A DNA stretch of 64,000 nucleotides from contig JAPPHY010000005.1 in assembly GCA_028877205.1 (NCBI GenBank), positions 1-64,000 on the forward strand. The letters are read 5' to 3'. Of the stretch, positions 24,474 to 32,893 are shown one piece after another (position 1 is the stretch's first letter; the number at the start of each line of letters is the position of its first letter). The translations under genes were made by a program, and so were the position numbers. The notes below the pieces were generated by a model. That model was not told the DNA's origin and made no database searches. It saw only the letters and a list, made by a program, of their open reading frames with translations. The stretch comes from Chloroflexota bacterium. Its GTDB lineage: Bacteria > Chloroflexota > Dehalococcoidia > Lucifugimonadales > UBA2985.

Positions 24474-25358
24474 TCAGCCCTGCCGGCCGGAGGCCGAGAT
24501 GGCGTCCTGGATCGCAAGCAGGTTGCGGGCCCGCTTGACGATCGGCACGTCTACCATCTTGCCGTCCAGCGAGGTGGCACCTCTGCCCTGCGCCTCCGCC
24601 TCATCGAACACCTCCACCACGCGTCGGGCATACTCCACCTCCTCCGGCAGCGGGCTGAGAATCTCGTTGATTGGGCCGAGCTGAGCGGGATGAATGGCGA
24701 ACTTGCCCTTGTACCCCAGGCTCTTGCCGACCAGCGTGTCCCTTCGCAGGCCCTCCTCGTCACGGAAGTTCGCGTAGACGACGTCGAGCGCCGTCACGTC
24801 GGCGGCCCTTGCGGCGATTGCCACCGCGGCCCTCGGCATCAGGACCTCCGCGCCCTCGTCCGTGCGCTGGGTGCCCATGTCCACGGTGAAGTCCTCCGCG
24901 CCGAACGCAGCCGCCACGATGCGGGGCGTCGCCGAACACACCGCATACGCGTTCACGACGCTGAGCGCAGTCTCGATGTATGGCACCATGCGAACGCTGC
25001 CGCGCGCAAGTCCTCCTCTGGCCTCCGCCGCCGCCATGATGGCGTCCACCTGCTGCGCGTCCCACGGCGTCTCAACCTTGCCGACGTTGACGGCATAGGT
25101 GTGAGGCGTAATGGCAGCTCGCATGTCCTCCTCCAGCAGGCCCGTGCTCAGGGCGTTCACCCGCACCATCACGCGCCTGCCGGCCTCCGCCAAGACGGGA
25201 AGTACGTCGGAGATGGTATCACGCGCGGCGCCCTTCTCCGAGAGCGGCACCGAGTCTTCCATGTCCGGCACCATAATGTCGGCGGGAAACGATACAGCCT
25301 TCTCCAGCATGTCCCTGCGGTTACCCGGTACGAATATGAGGCTTCTGAACAGCTCCAC
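24474..25358 (-). CDS. HpcH/HpaI aldolase - citrate lyase beta-subunit-like protein
   Basis: A 294-residue CitE-like lyase of the TIM-barrel family. Signatures are RSLIFVPGNRRDMLEKA, DMEDSVP (metal-binding acidic residues), the catalytic arginine in RVNALSTG, PYIETALSVVNA, FGAEDFTVDMG and GYKGKFAIHPAQ. Relatives cleave malyl-CoA, citramalyl-CoA or citryl-CoA. No partner citrate-lyase subunits are nearby, so a stand-alone (3S)-malyl-CoA/citramalyl-CoA-type activity is more likely. I start at GTG 25358, which has AGAGGT upstream and begins at the conserved region; the frame continues to 25424. A TATACT box lies on the minus strand at 25420-25415. Confidence 0.87.
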   Translation of the reverse strand: MELFRSLIFVPGNRRDMLEKAVSFPADIMVPDMEDSVPLSEKGAARDTISDVLPVLAEAGRRVMVRVNALSTGLLEEDMRAAITPHTYAVNVGKVETPWDAQQVDAIMAAAEARGGLARGSVRMVPYIETALSVVNAYAVCSATPRIVAAAFGAEDFTVDMGTQRTDEGAEVLMPRAAVAIAARAADVTALDVVYANFRDEEGLRRDTLVGKSLGYKGKFAIHPAQLGPINEILSPLPEEVEYARRVVEVFDEAEAQGRGATSLDGKMVDVPIVKRARNLLAIQDAISASGRQG

Positions 25359-25485
25359 GATTACCTCTCGGGGTGAAGAGTTAAGCGCCGGCTCGCCGGC
25401 CCGCTCGTGCGCCCAGTATAGCACCTATGACGACGCCGTTGCATCGATGCCTCCCTCACACCGCGCCGGGTTCGCGCAGGCCGGG

Positions 25486-26754
25486 TTAGGGGTAGAACCC
25501 CCTCAGCTCTATCGCCTCCACCACCCGGCTGATGGCTAGCACGAGCGCCGCCTTCCTCAGCGTGACACCCCTGGCCTGAGCCGTATCGACTACCTGGTCA
25601 TAGGCCCTGGACATGATCTGCTCCAGCCTGGACTCCACCTCCTGCCTCTCCCAGAAGAGCTGCTGGCGGCCTTGAATCCACTCGAAGTACGAAGTCACTA
25701 CGCCGCCCGCGTTGGCGAGAATGTCCGGCACAACCTGCACGCCCATCCGCTCCAGTGCCCGGTCGGCTTCGGGCGTGACAGGGCCGTTTGCGCCCTCGAC
25801 GATTATCCTCGCTCCGACGTTGCTGGCATTCGCCTCCGTTACCTGGCCCTCCAGGGCGGCCAGCACCAAAATGTCGCACGGCATGGCGAGCAGGTCTTCG
25901 TTGGACACGTGCTCAGCACCCGGGAAGTCGATCAGGCGCATGCCCTGGTCCTTCCACTCCTTCACCTTCTGAAGGTCCACGTGGCCGCCGAGGAAGCACC
26001 CGCCGCTGCTGTCCGTCACTGCAAATATCCGGCAGCCGCGCTCTTCGAGGAGCTTCGCCGCGTAGTAGCCCACGTTGCCGATTCCCTGCACCGAGACGGT
26101 GGCGCCCTCTAGGGTGCGACCCTCGCGCGCCATCTCGCGGGCGGCTACAATCATGCAGCCGCGTCCTGTGGCGTCCAGCCTGCCCAGGCTGCCGCCGATG
26201 CCAACGGGCTTGCCAGTCACCACTCCGGGCACGGAGTAGCCCATGTGCATGCTGTAGGTGTCCATGATCCACGCCATGACCTGGGGATTGGTGTTCACGT
26301 CCGGCGCAGGAATGTCGCTCTCCGGTCCTATGAGAATCGAGATCTCAGTGGCGTAGCGTCTCGTAAGGCGCTCAAGCTCCTTCTCCGAGAATGGCCTGGG
26401 ATCGAAGGCCACGCCGCCCTTGGCACCGCCGTAAGGTATGGACGTGACGGCGCACTTCCACGTCATCCACATCGCCAGGGCCTTCACTTCGTCCAGCGTG
26501 ACCATTGGGTGATAGCGAATGCCTCCCTTGGCCGGGCCGCGGGCCAGGTTGTGCTGGACGCGGTAGCCCGTGAACATGCGAATGGAACCGTCGTCCATGC
26601 GCACGGGGAAGTTCACGCTGAGCTCGCGCTTGCAGGTCTTGAGGTACGACGCCATGTCATCCGACAGGCCGAGCAGCGCGGCGGCCTCGTCGAACTGCTT
26701 GATGGCGACGTCATAGGCGCTACCGTGTTCGAAAACGGCTACACTTTCCACCAT
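25486..26754 (-). CDS. gdhA: Glutamate dehydrogenase (Glu/Leu/Phe/Val dehydrogenase family)
   Basis: A 422-residue hexameric-type enzyme that interconverts glutamate and 2-oxoglutarate plus ammonia. The substrate site is GGIRYHP and the catalytic lysine is in PYGGAKGGV. PESDIPAPDVNTN follows, and the nucleotide-binding fold begins VSVQGIGNVGYYAAKLL. The C-terminal ANAGGVVTSYFEWIQ is also diagnostic. The length and sequence fit the bacterial/archaeal NAD- or dual-specific small form. GGGAGGTGAA precedes the ATG closely. It follows the BFN gene region on the same strand but with a gap of about 150 bases, so it likely has its own promoter. Confidence 0.95.
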   Translation of the reverse strand: MVESVAVFEHGSAYDVAIKQFDEAAALLGLSDDMASYLKTCKRELSVNFPVRMDDGSIRMFTGYRVQHNLARGPAKGGIRYHPMVTLDEVKALAMWMTWKCAVTSIPYGGAKGGVAFDPRPFSEKELERLTRRYATEISILIGPESDIPAPDVNTNPQVMAWIMDTYSMHMGYSVPGVVTGKPVGIGGSLGRLDATGRGCMIVAAREMAREGRTLEGATVSVQGIGNVGYYAAKLLEERGCRIFAVTDSSGGCFLGGHVDLQKVKEWKDQGMRLIDFPGAEHVSNEDLLAMPCDILVLAALEGQVTEANASNVGARIIVEGANGPVTPEADRALERMGVQVVPDILANAGGVVTSYFEWIQGRQQLFWERQEVESRLEQIMSRAYDQVVDTAQARGVTLRKAALVLAISRVVEAIELRGFYP

Positions 26755-26908
26755 TTCTTCACCTCCCTCTCCTCACCTTCCGGGGCGCGACTACACGCTG
26801 CCCTGCGTGAATTCGGGAACGGGTCGATGCGAAACGGGAAGGGGTGACGGCGTCTTTGCGATATGGTCAGGGTGGCCCTCGACACCCCTCAACTCGCTCA
26901 CCCCGGTC

Positions 26909-27457
26909 TCAGGACCTCTTGCGCTCGAAGTCCTCCAGGTCCAGGCCTTCTATCAGCTCCTTGAAGGCCGACAGCTTCTTCAGATCATCCTCGGTCATCT
27001 GCTCCTTGTCCTCCCCGTTCACCTCGCCGCCGGTCGCATATGGCCGGTTGGTCTCCTTGTCCAGCGCCACGCCCGCCTTGTCCAGCACCGTCTCCTCGGC
27101 GTAGATCGGCACCTTCACCCGCACCGCAAGCGCGATGGCGTCACTGGGCCGGCAGTCAATCTCGTAGGTGTTGCCGTTCAGCTGAATGTGTATCTTGGCA
27201 TAGAAAGTGTCGTCCATGAGGTCGGAAACCACGATATGGGACACCTCGCCTCCCAGGGAAGTTATGACAAGGTTCAGCAGATCGTGCGTCAGCGGCCGGG
27301 GTGTTGCCACGTCCTGGAGCTTCACCGCTATGGACTCGGCCTCTGCGGGGCCGATCCATATTGGGAGGTATCTGTCGGAGGTCTTCTCCTTCAGGATGAC
27401 CACCCTCTGATAGTTCATTAGGCTCAGCCGGATGCTATCTATCTGCATTTCTTGCAT
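26909..27457 (-). CDS. Bifunctional nuclease-domain protein (DUF151/BFN)
   Basis: A 182-residue protein of the BFN/DUF151 family. The diagnostic core is LPIWIGPAEAESIA, with DLLNLVITSLGGEVSHIVVSDL, FYAKIHIQ and ECRPSDAIALAVR-like text (here DCRPSDAIALAVRVKVPIYAEE). The last 30 residues (TEDDLKKLSAFKELIEGLD) resemble the UVR-motif tail found in some members. Plant relatives have DNase/RNase activity; the bacterial role is not settled. The frame opens at TTG 27466, but the GAAGGAGA site abuts that codon. I therefore prefer the ATG at 27457, with about 10 bases of spacing. Confidence 0.88.
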   Translation of the reverse strand: MQEMQIDSIRLSLMNYQRVVILKEKTSDRYLPIWIGPAEAESIAVKLQDVATPRPLTHDLLNLVITSLGGEVSHIVVSDLMDDTFYAKIHIQLNGNTYEIDCRPSDAIALAVRVKVPIYAEETVLDKAGVALDKETNRPYATGGEVNGEDKEQMTEDDLKKLSAFKELIEGLDLEDFERKRS

Positions 27458-27493
27458 CTGAGACAATCTCCTTCGCGCTCGGCCTACATTTGC

Positions 27494-27523
27494 ATTCTAA
27501 AGTCCACCACAACCCAGTGTCAA
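27494..27523 (-). promoter_or_regulatory. Promoter of the BFN gene
   Basis: On the minus strand: consensus TTGACA (27523-27518), an 18-base spacer and TAGAAT (27499-27494), about 37 bases before the chosen start. It lies back to back with the rightward promoter at 27559-27587. Confidence 0.6.
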
Positions 27524-27558
27524 CGACCCGTGCACGCCGCGACGCCGGCGCAGCCAGC

Positions 27559-27587
27559 TTGACTTTGCGCCTGACGCCTTCAATAAT
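27559..27587 (+). promoter_or_regulatory. Leaderless-type promoter of the HExxH lipoprotein gene
   Basis: TTGACT (27559-27564), a 17-base spacer, AATAAT (27582-27587), then only 7 bases to the ATG at 27595. No Shine-Dalgarno sequence fits in that distance, so a leaderless transcript is expected. Confidence 0.55.
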
Positions 27588-27594
27588 CCACCGC

Positions 27595-28932
27595 ATGAGA
27601 CTGGCTGCCGCCCTCCTCGCCCTCGTCCTGTTTGCGGCCGCCTGCACTCAACAGCAGGCTACCGAACCCCCGCCGACAGCTCCAGCCACCGCAATCAGCA
27701 CAGCCGCGCCGTCGGCCACTCCCATCGCCGCGACACAACCCGCCGCCACAGCCACGCTCGCGCCAACTCCAACAGCCACAGCAGCCTTACGTTCGACAGC
27801 CACGACTGGACCGGACGGAGCCATTGCTCCTTCGGCCAACGTGTACGACGAGGTGCTCGGCCGCGTATCCACCATCCGCGGCCTGCAACCTCTGGAGCCA
27901 ATCGTTCCCCAGTTCATGTCCCGTGAGATGCTGGCGGTCGTGATCGCGGAGGATCTGGAAGAGGACCTCGAAGAGCTGCTCAAGGTCCAGGAGGTGCTCC
28001 GCCTTCTGGAGCTCATACCCGCCGACGCCGACCTGACGGAGCTGCTTCTCGAGCTCTATGCGGAGCAGGTGGTCGGGTTCTACGACAGCGAGAAAGAGGA
28101 GCTATTCCTCATCGGAGAGCCGCAGATGGAGCTTGCCGTCCAGGAAGAGATCACGCTCGCGCATGAGTACGTCCACGCCCTGCAGCAGCAGGCCTTCGAC
28201 ATCAACGCCATGCTGGAGTCCGTTGAGGACAACTCGGATGCAGCCTCCGCGCTGGTCGCACTGGTAGAAGGCGATGCCGTGGCCGTGCAGTACCAGTACG
28301 CCACCGAGCACATCGAACTCGATAGGCTCCAGGAGTTCGTGAACGGCGGCGAGATTGAATCTTCTGCGTTCGACTCGACTCCGTACTTCCTTCAGCAAGA
28401 CCTCCTCTTCCCGTACGTGGAGGGCCCGACGTTGGTGCTTACGCTGCGCGCCCGGCTCGCGTGGGAAGGCGTGGACGACGCCTACGCAAGGCCTCCCGCG
28501 TCCACGGAGCAAGTGCTCCACCCACAGAAGTACCTGGCAGGCGAGGAGCCAATCATAGTTGAACTGCCGGATGCGGCAGCTGCCCTCGGCGAGGGATGGG
28601 AGGAGGTCTACGGCAACGTGATGGGCGAGTTCTTCCTGAGGACATACCTGGAGACTCGCCTTGGACAGGGTACGGCAGGCCCGGTAGCCCAGGGCTGGGG
28701 CGGTGACAGGTACGCTCTATTCGGCGGACCTGACGGGCAATACGCGCTGGTGTCGCTCATTGTGTGGGACACGACCGCGGACGCCAGCGAGTTCTACGAC
28801 GTGATGGTGGAATCGGAGAGCGTCGCTGCGGACGACTTTCTAGGCCTTGATGGCGAGCGCGTACTGTGGATTGTCTCGCCGTCGCGGCGGGTCACCGACG
28901 CCCTCCTCACCGCCTGGCCCAAGTTCTGGTAG
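27595..28932 (+). CDS. Lipoprotein with zincin-like HExxH motif
   Basis: A 445-residue protein. The signal peptide ends in a lipobox (LFAAAC, C at about 17), followed by a Thr/Pro/Ala linker of about 60 residues. The folded part contains HEYVHALQQQ, an HExxH zinc-peptidase motif inside a helix. An acidic residue in LVEGDA lies 31 residues after the second histidine and could be the third ligand. The upstream YAEQVVGFYDSEKEELFL fits the strand-helix layout of zincins. I do not recognise a named family. It is probably a surface metallopeptidase. The start is placed by the adjacent -10 box and the signal peptide; the frame opens earlier at 27490. Confidence 0.75.
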   Translation: MRLAAALLALVLFAAACTQQQATEPPPTAPATAISTAAPSATPIAATQPAATATLAPTPTATAALRSTATTGPDGAIAPSANVYDEVLGRVSTIRGLQPLEPIVPQFMSREMLAVVIAEDLEEDLEELLKVQEVLRLLELIPADADLTELLLELYAEQVVGFYDSEKEELFLIGEPQMELAVQEEITLAHEYVHALQQQAFDINAMLESVEDNSDAASALVALVEGDAVAVQYQYATEHIELDRLQEFVNGGEIESSAFDSTPYFLQQDLLFPYVEGPTLVLTLRARLAWEGVDDAYARPPASTEQVLHPQKYLAGEEPIIVELPDAAAALGEGWEEVYGNVMGEFFLRTYLETRLGQGTAGPVAQGWGGDRYALFGGPDGQYALVSLIVWDTTADASEFYDVMVESESVAADDFLGLDGERVLWIVSPSRRVTDALLTAWPKFW

Positions 28933-29002
28933 GGCCACCTTACTCGCTGTTGGGCGGAGCTCGTGCTGCGCCCCGGGTGCAAGAACCGCACAGTCCACTA
29001 TG

Positions 29003-29031
29003 TGGACAGCCTCTGCATTGCCTGCTATAAT
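29003..29031 (+). promoter_or_regulatory. Promoter of the transketolase operon
   Basis: TGGACA (29003-29008), a 17-base spacer and a perfect TATAAT (29026-29031). It would give a leader of about 120 bases before the transketolase start at 29159. Confidence 0.6.
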
Positions 29032-29158
29032 CTCCGAGCGCAAGAGGTTGACGCCCTGGAGATGGCAACGACACGTCCACCCATACTATGTTCCAATTCG
29101 TCCTCGGCACAGACGGCTGCTGCCGAGGCTTATTGTTGAATTGCGAGCGAGCACTGCA

Positions 29159-29977
29159 ATGAAGCAGATATCCCTGGATGAGCTGACAGCCACCGCCACG
29201 CAGATGCGGCGGGACATCCTGAGTGTAATCACCGAGGCGGGAAGCGGCCATCCCGGAGGCTCCCTCTCGGCGGTCGAGCTGCTCACGGCCCTCTACTGCA
29301 AGGAGATGCGGCACGATCCCGCCTCCCCCGACTGGCCGGACCGCGATCGCTTTATACTGAGCAAGGCCCACGCCTGCCCCGTCCTCTACGTGATGCTGGC
29401 CCACTGCGGATACTTCCCCAGGGAGGAGCTGTGGACGTTTCGAAAGATCGACAGCCGCCTCCAGGGCCACGCACACACCATGACACCCGGCGTCGAGATG
29501 TCAGGCGGCTCGCTTGGTCAGGGTCTATCCTTTGCGGTAGGCACATCCATTGCGGCCAAGCTGGACGGCCGCTCGTCCCGCGCCTTCGTCATGCTCGGCG
29601 ATGGTGAGTGTGACGAGGGCCAGGTGTGGGAAGCGGCCATGGCAGCCTCTCACTATCACCTGGACAATCTCGTCGCTATCGTCGACCGCAACGGCATCCA
29701 GAACGACCGCTTCACGTCCGAGGTGATGGACCTTGAGCCCTTCGCCGACAAGTGGCGCTCATTCGGCTGGAACACCATCCAGATCGATGGCCACAGCATC
29801 TCGGAGGTAATCGATGCCCTGGACGATGTCAAGTCCGTCAAGGGCAAACCGTCCGTCATCCTGGCATCCACTGTCAAGGGCAAGGGCGTGAGCTTCATGG
29901 AGAACAACCCGGACTTCCACGGCAAGGCACCCACAAAGGAACAGCTTGAGCTGGCCCTCGCAGAGCTGGAAGAGTAG
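29159..29977 (+). CDS. Transketolase, N-terminal (thiamine-diphosphate-binding) subunit
   Basis: A 272-residue half-transketolase. It starts MKQISLDELTATATQMRRD and carries GSGHPGGSLSAVELL (substrate/ThDP site), SKAHACPVLYVML, the GxGLS region QGLSFAVG and the ThDP motif GDGECDEGQVWEAAM...NLVAIVDRNGIQND. This is the pyrophosphate domain that in full-length transketolase is fused to the pyrimidine domain; here that part is the next gene. The pair acts in the non-oxidative pentose phosphate pathway or a related ketol transfer. The ATG at 29159 has a poor ribosome site; the same frame extends upstream to 28847 but there contains no family sequence. Confidence 0.94.
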   Translation: MKQISLDELTATATQMRRDILSVITEAGSGHPGGSLSAVELLTALYCKEMRHDPASPDWPDRDRFILSKAHACPVLYVMLAHCGYFPREELWTFRKIDSRLQGHAHTMTPGVEMSGGSLGQGLSFAVGTSIAAKLDGRSSRAFVMLGDGECDEGQVWEAAMAASHYHLDNLVAIVDRNGIQNDRFTSEVMDLEPFADKWRSFGWNTIQIDGHSISEVIDALDDVKSVKGKPSVILASTVKGKGVSFMENNPDFHGKAPTKEQLELALAELEE

Positions 29978-29992
29978 CTGGGGTTCCAAGAC

Positions 29993-30958
29993 GTGACCAC
30001 CGCATCCACCAGAGAGACCTACGGCCGCACCCTGCTTGAACTGGGTCGAGAGAACCCGGACATTGTGGTGCTGGGCGGCGACCTCAACAAGTCCACCGTC
30101 ATCAACCTGTTCGCGGAGGAGTTTCCCGACCGCTTCTTCGACATGGGCCCCGCCGAGCAGAACATGATGAGCATCGCTGCGGGACTCGCAAGCTCCGGCA
30201 AGACCGTCTTCGCCAGCACCTTCGCGGTGTTCGGCAGCGGCCGCCCTTACGACCAGATCCGCATCGGCATATCGCAGGCGCGGCTCAACGTCAAGATTGT
30301 AGTCACGCATGCAGGCATCACCACCGGAGAGGACGGCATGTCCGCGCACGGCATAGAGGACCTGTCGCTCATGTGCGCTCTGCCGAGCTTCACCGTTCTG
30401 GTACCGGCGGACGGGCCGGAGACCGATCTCGCCGTCCGAAAGGCCGCAGCTACTCCAGGCCCCTTCTACATCCGGCTGTCCAGACCAGCGACGCCCGTTG
30501 TCCACGACGGCGACTTCGACTTCACAATCGGCTGCGCGGAGACGCTGAGGCCGGGAGGCGACGCCGCCATCATCGCCTGCGGCACCATGGTTCACACCGC
30601 CCTCGCAGCGGCCCAGGCACTGGAAGGCGAGGGTGTAAGCTGCCGCGTCCTGAACATGTCCACGCTTCAGCCGGCGGATGTTTCGGCCATCGTCGCCGCG
30701 GCCGAGGAGACCGGCGCGATTGTCACCGCCGAGGAGCACCTGCGCCACGGCGGGCTGGGCAGCATAGTCGCACAGGTACTGGCCGAATCCTGCCCCACGC
30801 CAATGCAGATGGTCGCGCTAACGGGATACGCCGAGTCCGGCGCGCCCAACCTGCTGATCGAGAAGTACGGGCTGGCGCCTGCTAGCGTCGCGGACGCCGT
30901 GCGGAAGGTCGTCGCGCGCAAGGCGCAGCCGACCGGCAACGGGAGCGCCGGCTCCTAG
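29993..30958 (+). CDS. Transketolase, C-terminal subunit
   Basis: A 321-residue partner of the preceding gene, 15 bases downstream. The pyrimidine-binding domain begins RETYGRTLLELGRENPDIVVLGGDL and carries the conserved catalytic glutamate in GPAEQNMMSIAAGLA, then ASTFAVFGSGRPYDQIRI and ITTGEDGMSAHGIEDLSLM. The C-terminal domain follows (GGDAAIIACGTMVHTALAAA, TAEEHLRHGGLGSIVA). The start is GTG at 29993. Split transketolases are common in archaea, Firmicutes and Chloroflexota. Both subunits together are needed for one active site. Confidence 0.94.
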   Translation: MTTASTRETYGRTLLELGRENPDIVVLGGDLNKSTVINLFAEEFPDRFFDMGPAEQNMMSIAAGLASSGKTVFASTFAVFGSGRPYDQIRIGISQARLNVKIVVTHAGITTGEDGMSAHGIEDLSLMCALPSFTVLVPADGPETDLAVRKAAATPGPFYIRLSRPATPVVHDGDFDFTIGCAETLRPGGDAAIIACGTMVHTALAAAQALEGEGVSCRVLNMSTLQPADVSAIVAAAEETGAIVTAEEHLRHGGLGSIVAQVLAESCPTPMQMVALTGYAESGAPNLLIEKYGLAPASVADAVRKVVARKAQPTGNGSAGS

Positions 30959-30978
30959 ACCGTCCCGGCATAGACGCA

Positions 30979-32103
30979 ATGGCGCAGGCAGAAGTACGGC
31001 AAGCCGACCAGGGAAGCGGTGGCGCCGCCAGGGCCAAGGTGGCCGTGGTGTACACCAGGCCGGAGACCGTGTTCGAGGACATCGGCAGGGCCATGCGCCT
31101 CGCCGACTACGGGTCGCACATTTCGACCGACGTCTCCACCCTTCTGAAGATTAACATCTCCTGGCAGCACTACTACCCCGCGTGCTCCACCACGCCGTGG
31201 CAGATGGAGGGCGTCATCAAGACGCTTCTGGAGGACGGCCACAGCGACCTGATCGCCGCGCACAACGGCACGGTCGTCGTAGACTCATTCGAGGGCGAGG
31301 TTCGCAACAAGCAGAAGCCAGTTCAGGACAAGTACAACCTCCCAAACGTTCACCTGGACGTGGCTCCCAACAAGTGGATCCCCTACCGGCCCAAGGCGGA
31401 GATGATGGTGCTGGACGAAATCTTCCCGGAGGGTCTCACCATTCCTGAGATCTTCCCTGGCAAGAACGTGATTCACTTGCCCACCATGAAGACCCACGTC
31501 TTCACCACCATCACCGGCGCGATGAAGAACGCCTTCGGCGGCCTGCTGAACCGCAAGCGCCACTGGACCCACTCCGTCATCCACGAAACGCTGGTGGACC
31601 TGCTGGCTATCCAGAAGGAGATCCACCCGGGCGTGTTCGCGGTCATGGACGGCACTTTTGCCGGCGACGGCCCCGGCCCGCGCGCCATGCGTTGGCACGA
31701 GAAGAACGTCTTCCTCGCCAGCGCCGACCAGGTGGCAATTGACGCCGTGTCCGCCAAGATGATGGGCTTCGACCCCATGTCCATACCCTTCATTCGCCTG
31801 GCCCACGAGCGCGGCCTGGGCTGCGGCGACCCGTCGCAGATCGAGACCGTGGGTGAGGACATATCCGGCGTGGACTGGCAGTTCGACGGCAGTGGCAACA
31901 CGTTCGCCAGCCGCGGCCAGAAGCTCATCTACTGGGGACCGCTGAAGCCGCTGGAGAACATGCTTCTGCGGTCGCCCATTGCGCCCTGGGCCTTCGTCGC
32001 CTCCAACCTGTACCACAACTCCTACTGGCTCCGATTCATCGGCAACCGCAGGGTCAAGGCGGCGATGAAGACCGGTTGGGGCCAGCTCTTCCAGCAGTAC
32101 TAG
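30979..32103 (+). CDS. DUF362 domain protein
   Basis: A 374-residue protein of the DUF362 family. The diagnostic stretch is NVIHLPTMKTHVFTTITGAMKN followed by AFGGLL, with VMDGTFAGDGPGPR and ASADQVAIDAVSAKMMGFDP later. No ferredoxin-type cysteine motif is visible, although many relatives carry one. The function of the family is not established. It begins 20 bases after the transketolase subunit and is followed by the HAD gene after 9 bases, so it probably belongs to the same transcript. Some residues near the C-terminus (SPIAPWAFVASNLYHNSYW) look amphipathic. Confidence 0.83.
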   Translation: MAQAEVRQADQGSGGAARAKVAVVYTRPETVFEDIGRAMRLADYGSHISTDVSTLLKINISWQHYYPACSTTPWQMEGVIKTLLEDGHSDLIAAHNGTVVVDSFEGEVRNKQKPVQDKYNLPNVHLDVAPNKWIPYRPKAEMMVLDEIFPEGLTIPEIFPGKNVIHLPTMKTHVFTTITGAMKNAFGGLLNRKRHWTHSVIHETLVDLLAIQKEIHPGVFAVMDGTFAGDGPGPRAMRWHEKNVFLASADQVAIDAVSAKMMGFDPMSIPFIRLAHERGLGCGDPSQIETVGEDISGVDWQFDGSGNTFASRGQKLIYWGPLKPLENMLLRSPIAPWAFVASNLYHNSYWLRFIGNRRVKAAMKTGWGQLFQQY

Positions 32104-32112
32104 GGCCTTCGC

Positions 32113-32823
32113 GTGGCAGCAACACGCAATCCCAACTCGGCGCATCCCCCCATCACCGCCGTCCTGTTCGATTTCGACGACACGCTGGTGAGCACCTACG
32201 CCGCAAGGCTCGACGCCCTCCAGCGCGTCTTCGCGGAGGCCGGCATCACCGATCCCACGGCCGAAGCCTTCTTGCGCGACATGAGCGGCCGCCAGCTTGA
32301 GGACGCGCTCAGACCTCTCGAAGAGAGGGAGGGGCTGCCTCCATTGCGCCTCTTCCAGGACTATCGCTACACTTACTGGACCAAGACCGCGGGATTCGTC
32401 AACCTCTTTCCGGGCGTCCGAGAACTCCTCGAGGAGCTGCACCGCCGCAGCCTCAAGCTAGCGATCGTCACGCAGAAGGGGTGGGTGTTCGAGGTGGAGG
32501 GCCGGACCGTTGGCGCTTCGCAGGAACTTGCCGAGGCTGGAGTGAGTCACTTCTTCTCCACGGGCGTGGGCTTCGAGAGCGTGACCAACCACAAGCCGCA
32601 TCCGGAGGGCGTGCTGCTTGCGCTGGAGCATCTGAACGCGCGGCCTGAGCAGTGCATCCTCGTGGGCGACACGCCCGCCGACATCGGCGCGGCAAAGGCC
32701 GCGGGATGCTGGAGCGTGCACGCCACCTGGGGCATACCGGAAGCCAACTACACCCACCTGCGGACGGACGCTGACTTTGTGATCGACACGCCTGAGAGGC
32801 TGCTGGAGCTTCCCGTCTTCTAG
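32113..32823 (+). CDS. HAD-superfamily phosphatase
   Basis: A 236-residue haloacid-dehalogenase-type hydrolase. The nucleophile motif I is FDFDDTLV (about residues 20-27), motif II is in LAIVTQKG, the lysine of motif III is in NHKPHPEGVLLAL, and motif IV is LVGDTPADIGAAKAAG. A helical cap domain between motifs I and II (about 35-95) places it in the phosphoglycolate/phosphatase-like subclass. The substrate is unknown. The start is GTG at 32113, 9 bases after the DUF362 stop codon. Confidence 0.9.
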   Translation: MAATRNPNSAHPPITAVLFDFDDTLVSTYAARLDALQRVFAEAGITDPTAEAFLRDMSGRQLEDALRPLEEREGLPPLRLFQDYRYTYWTKTAGFVNLFPGVRELLEELHRRSLKLAIVTQKGWVFEVEGRTVGASQELAEAGVSHFFSTGVGFESVTNHKPHPEGVLLALEHLNARPEQCILVGDTPADIGAAKAAGCWSVHATWGIPEANYTHLRTDADFVIDTPERLLELPVF

Positions 32824-32893
32824 GCTCGCTCAGGCCAGACATCAGGTAGCCCGGCATTCGAGGTCCCGTCACTTGTGGCATAATGCCTCCGAG

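Noticed and set aside
31285-32442. A 385-codon minus-strand frame over DUF362 and HAD genes.
   Set aside because: Antisense shadow without a recognisable motif.
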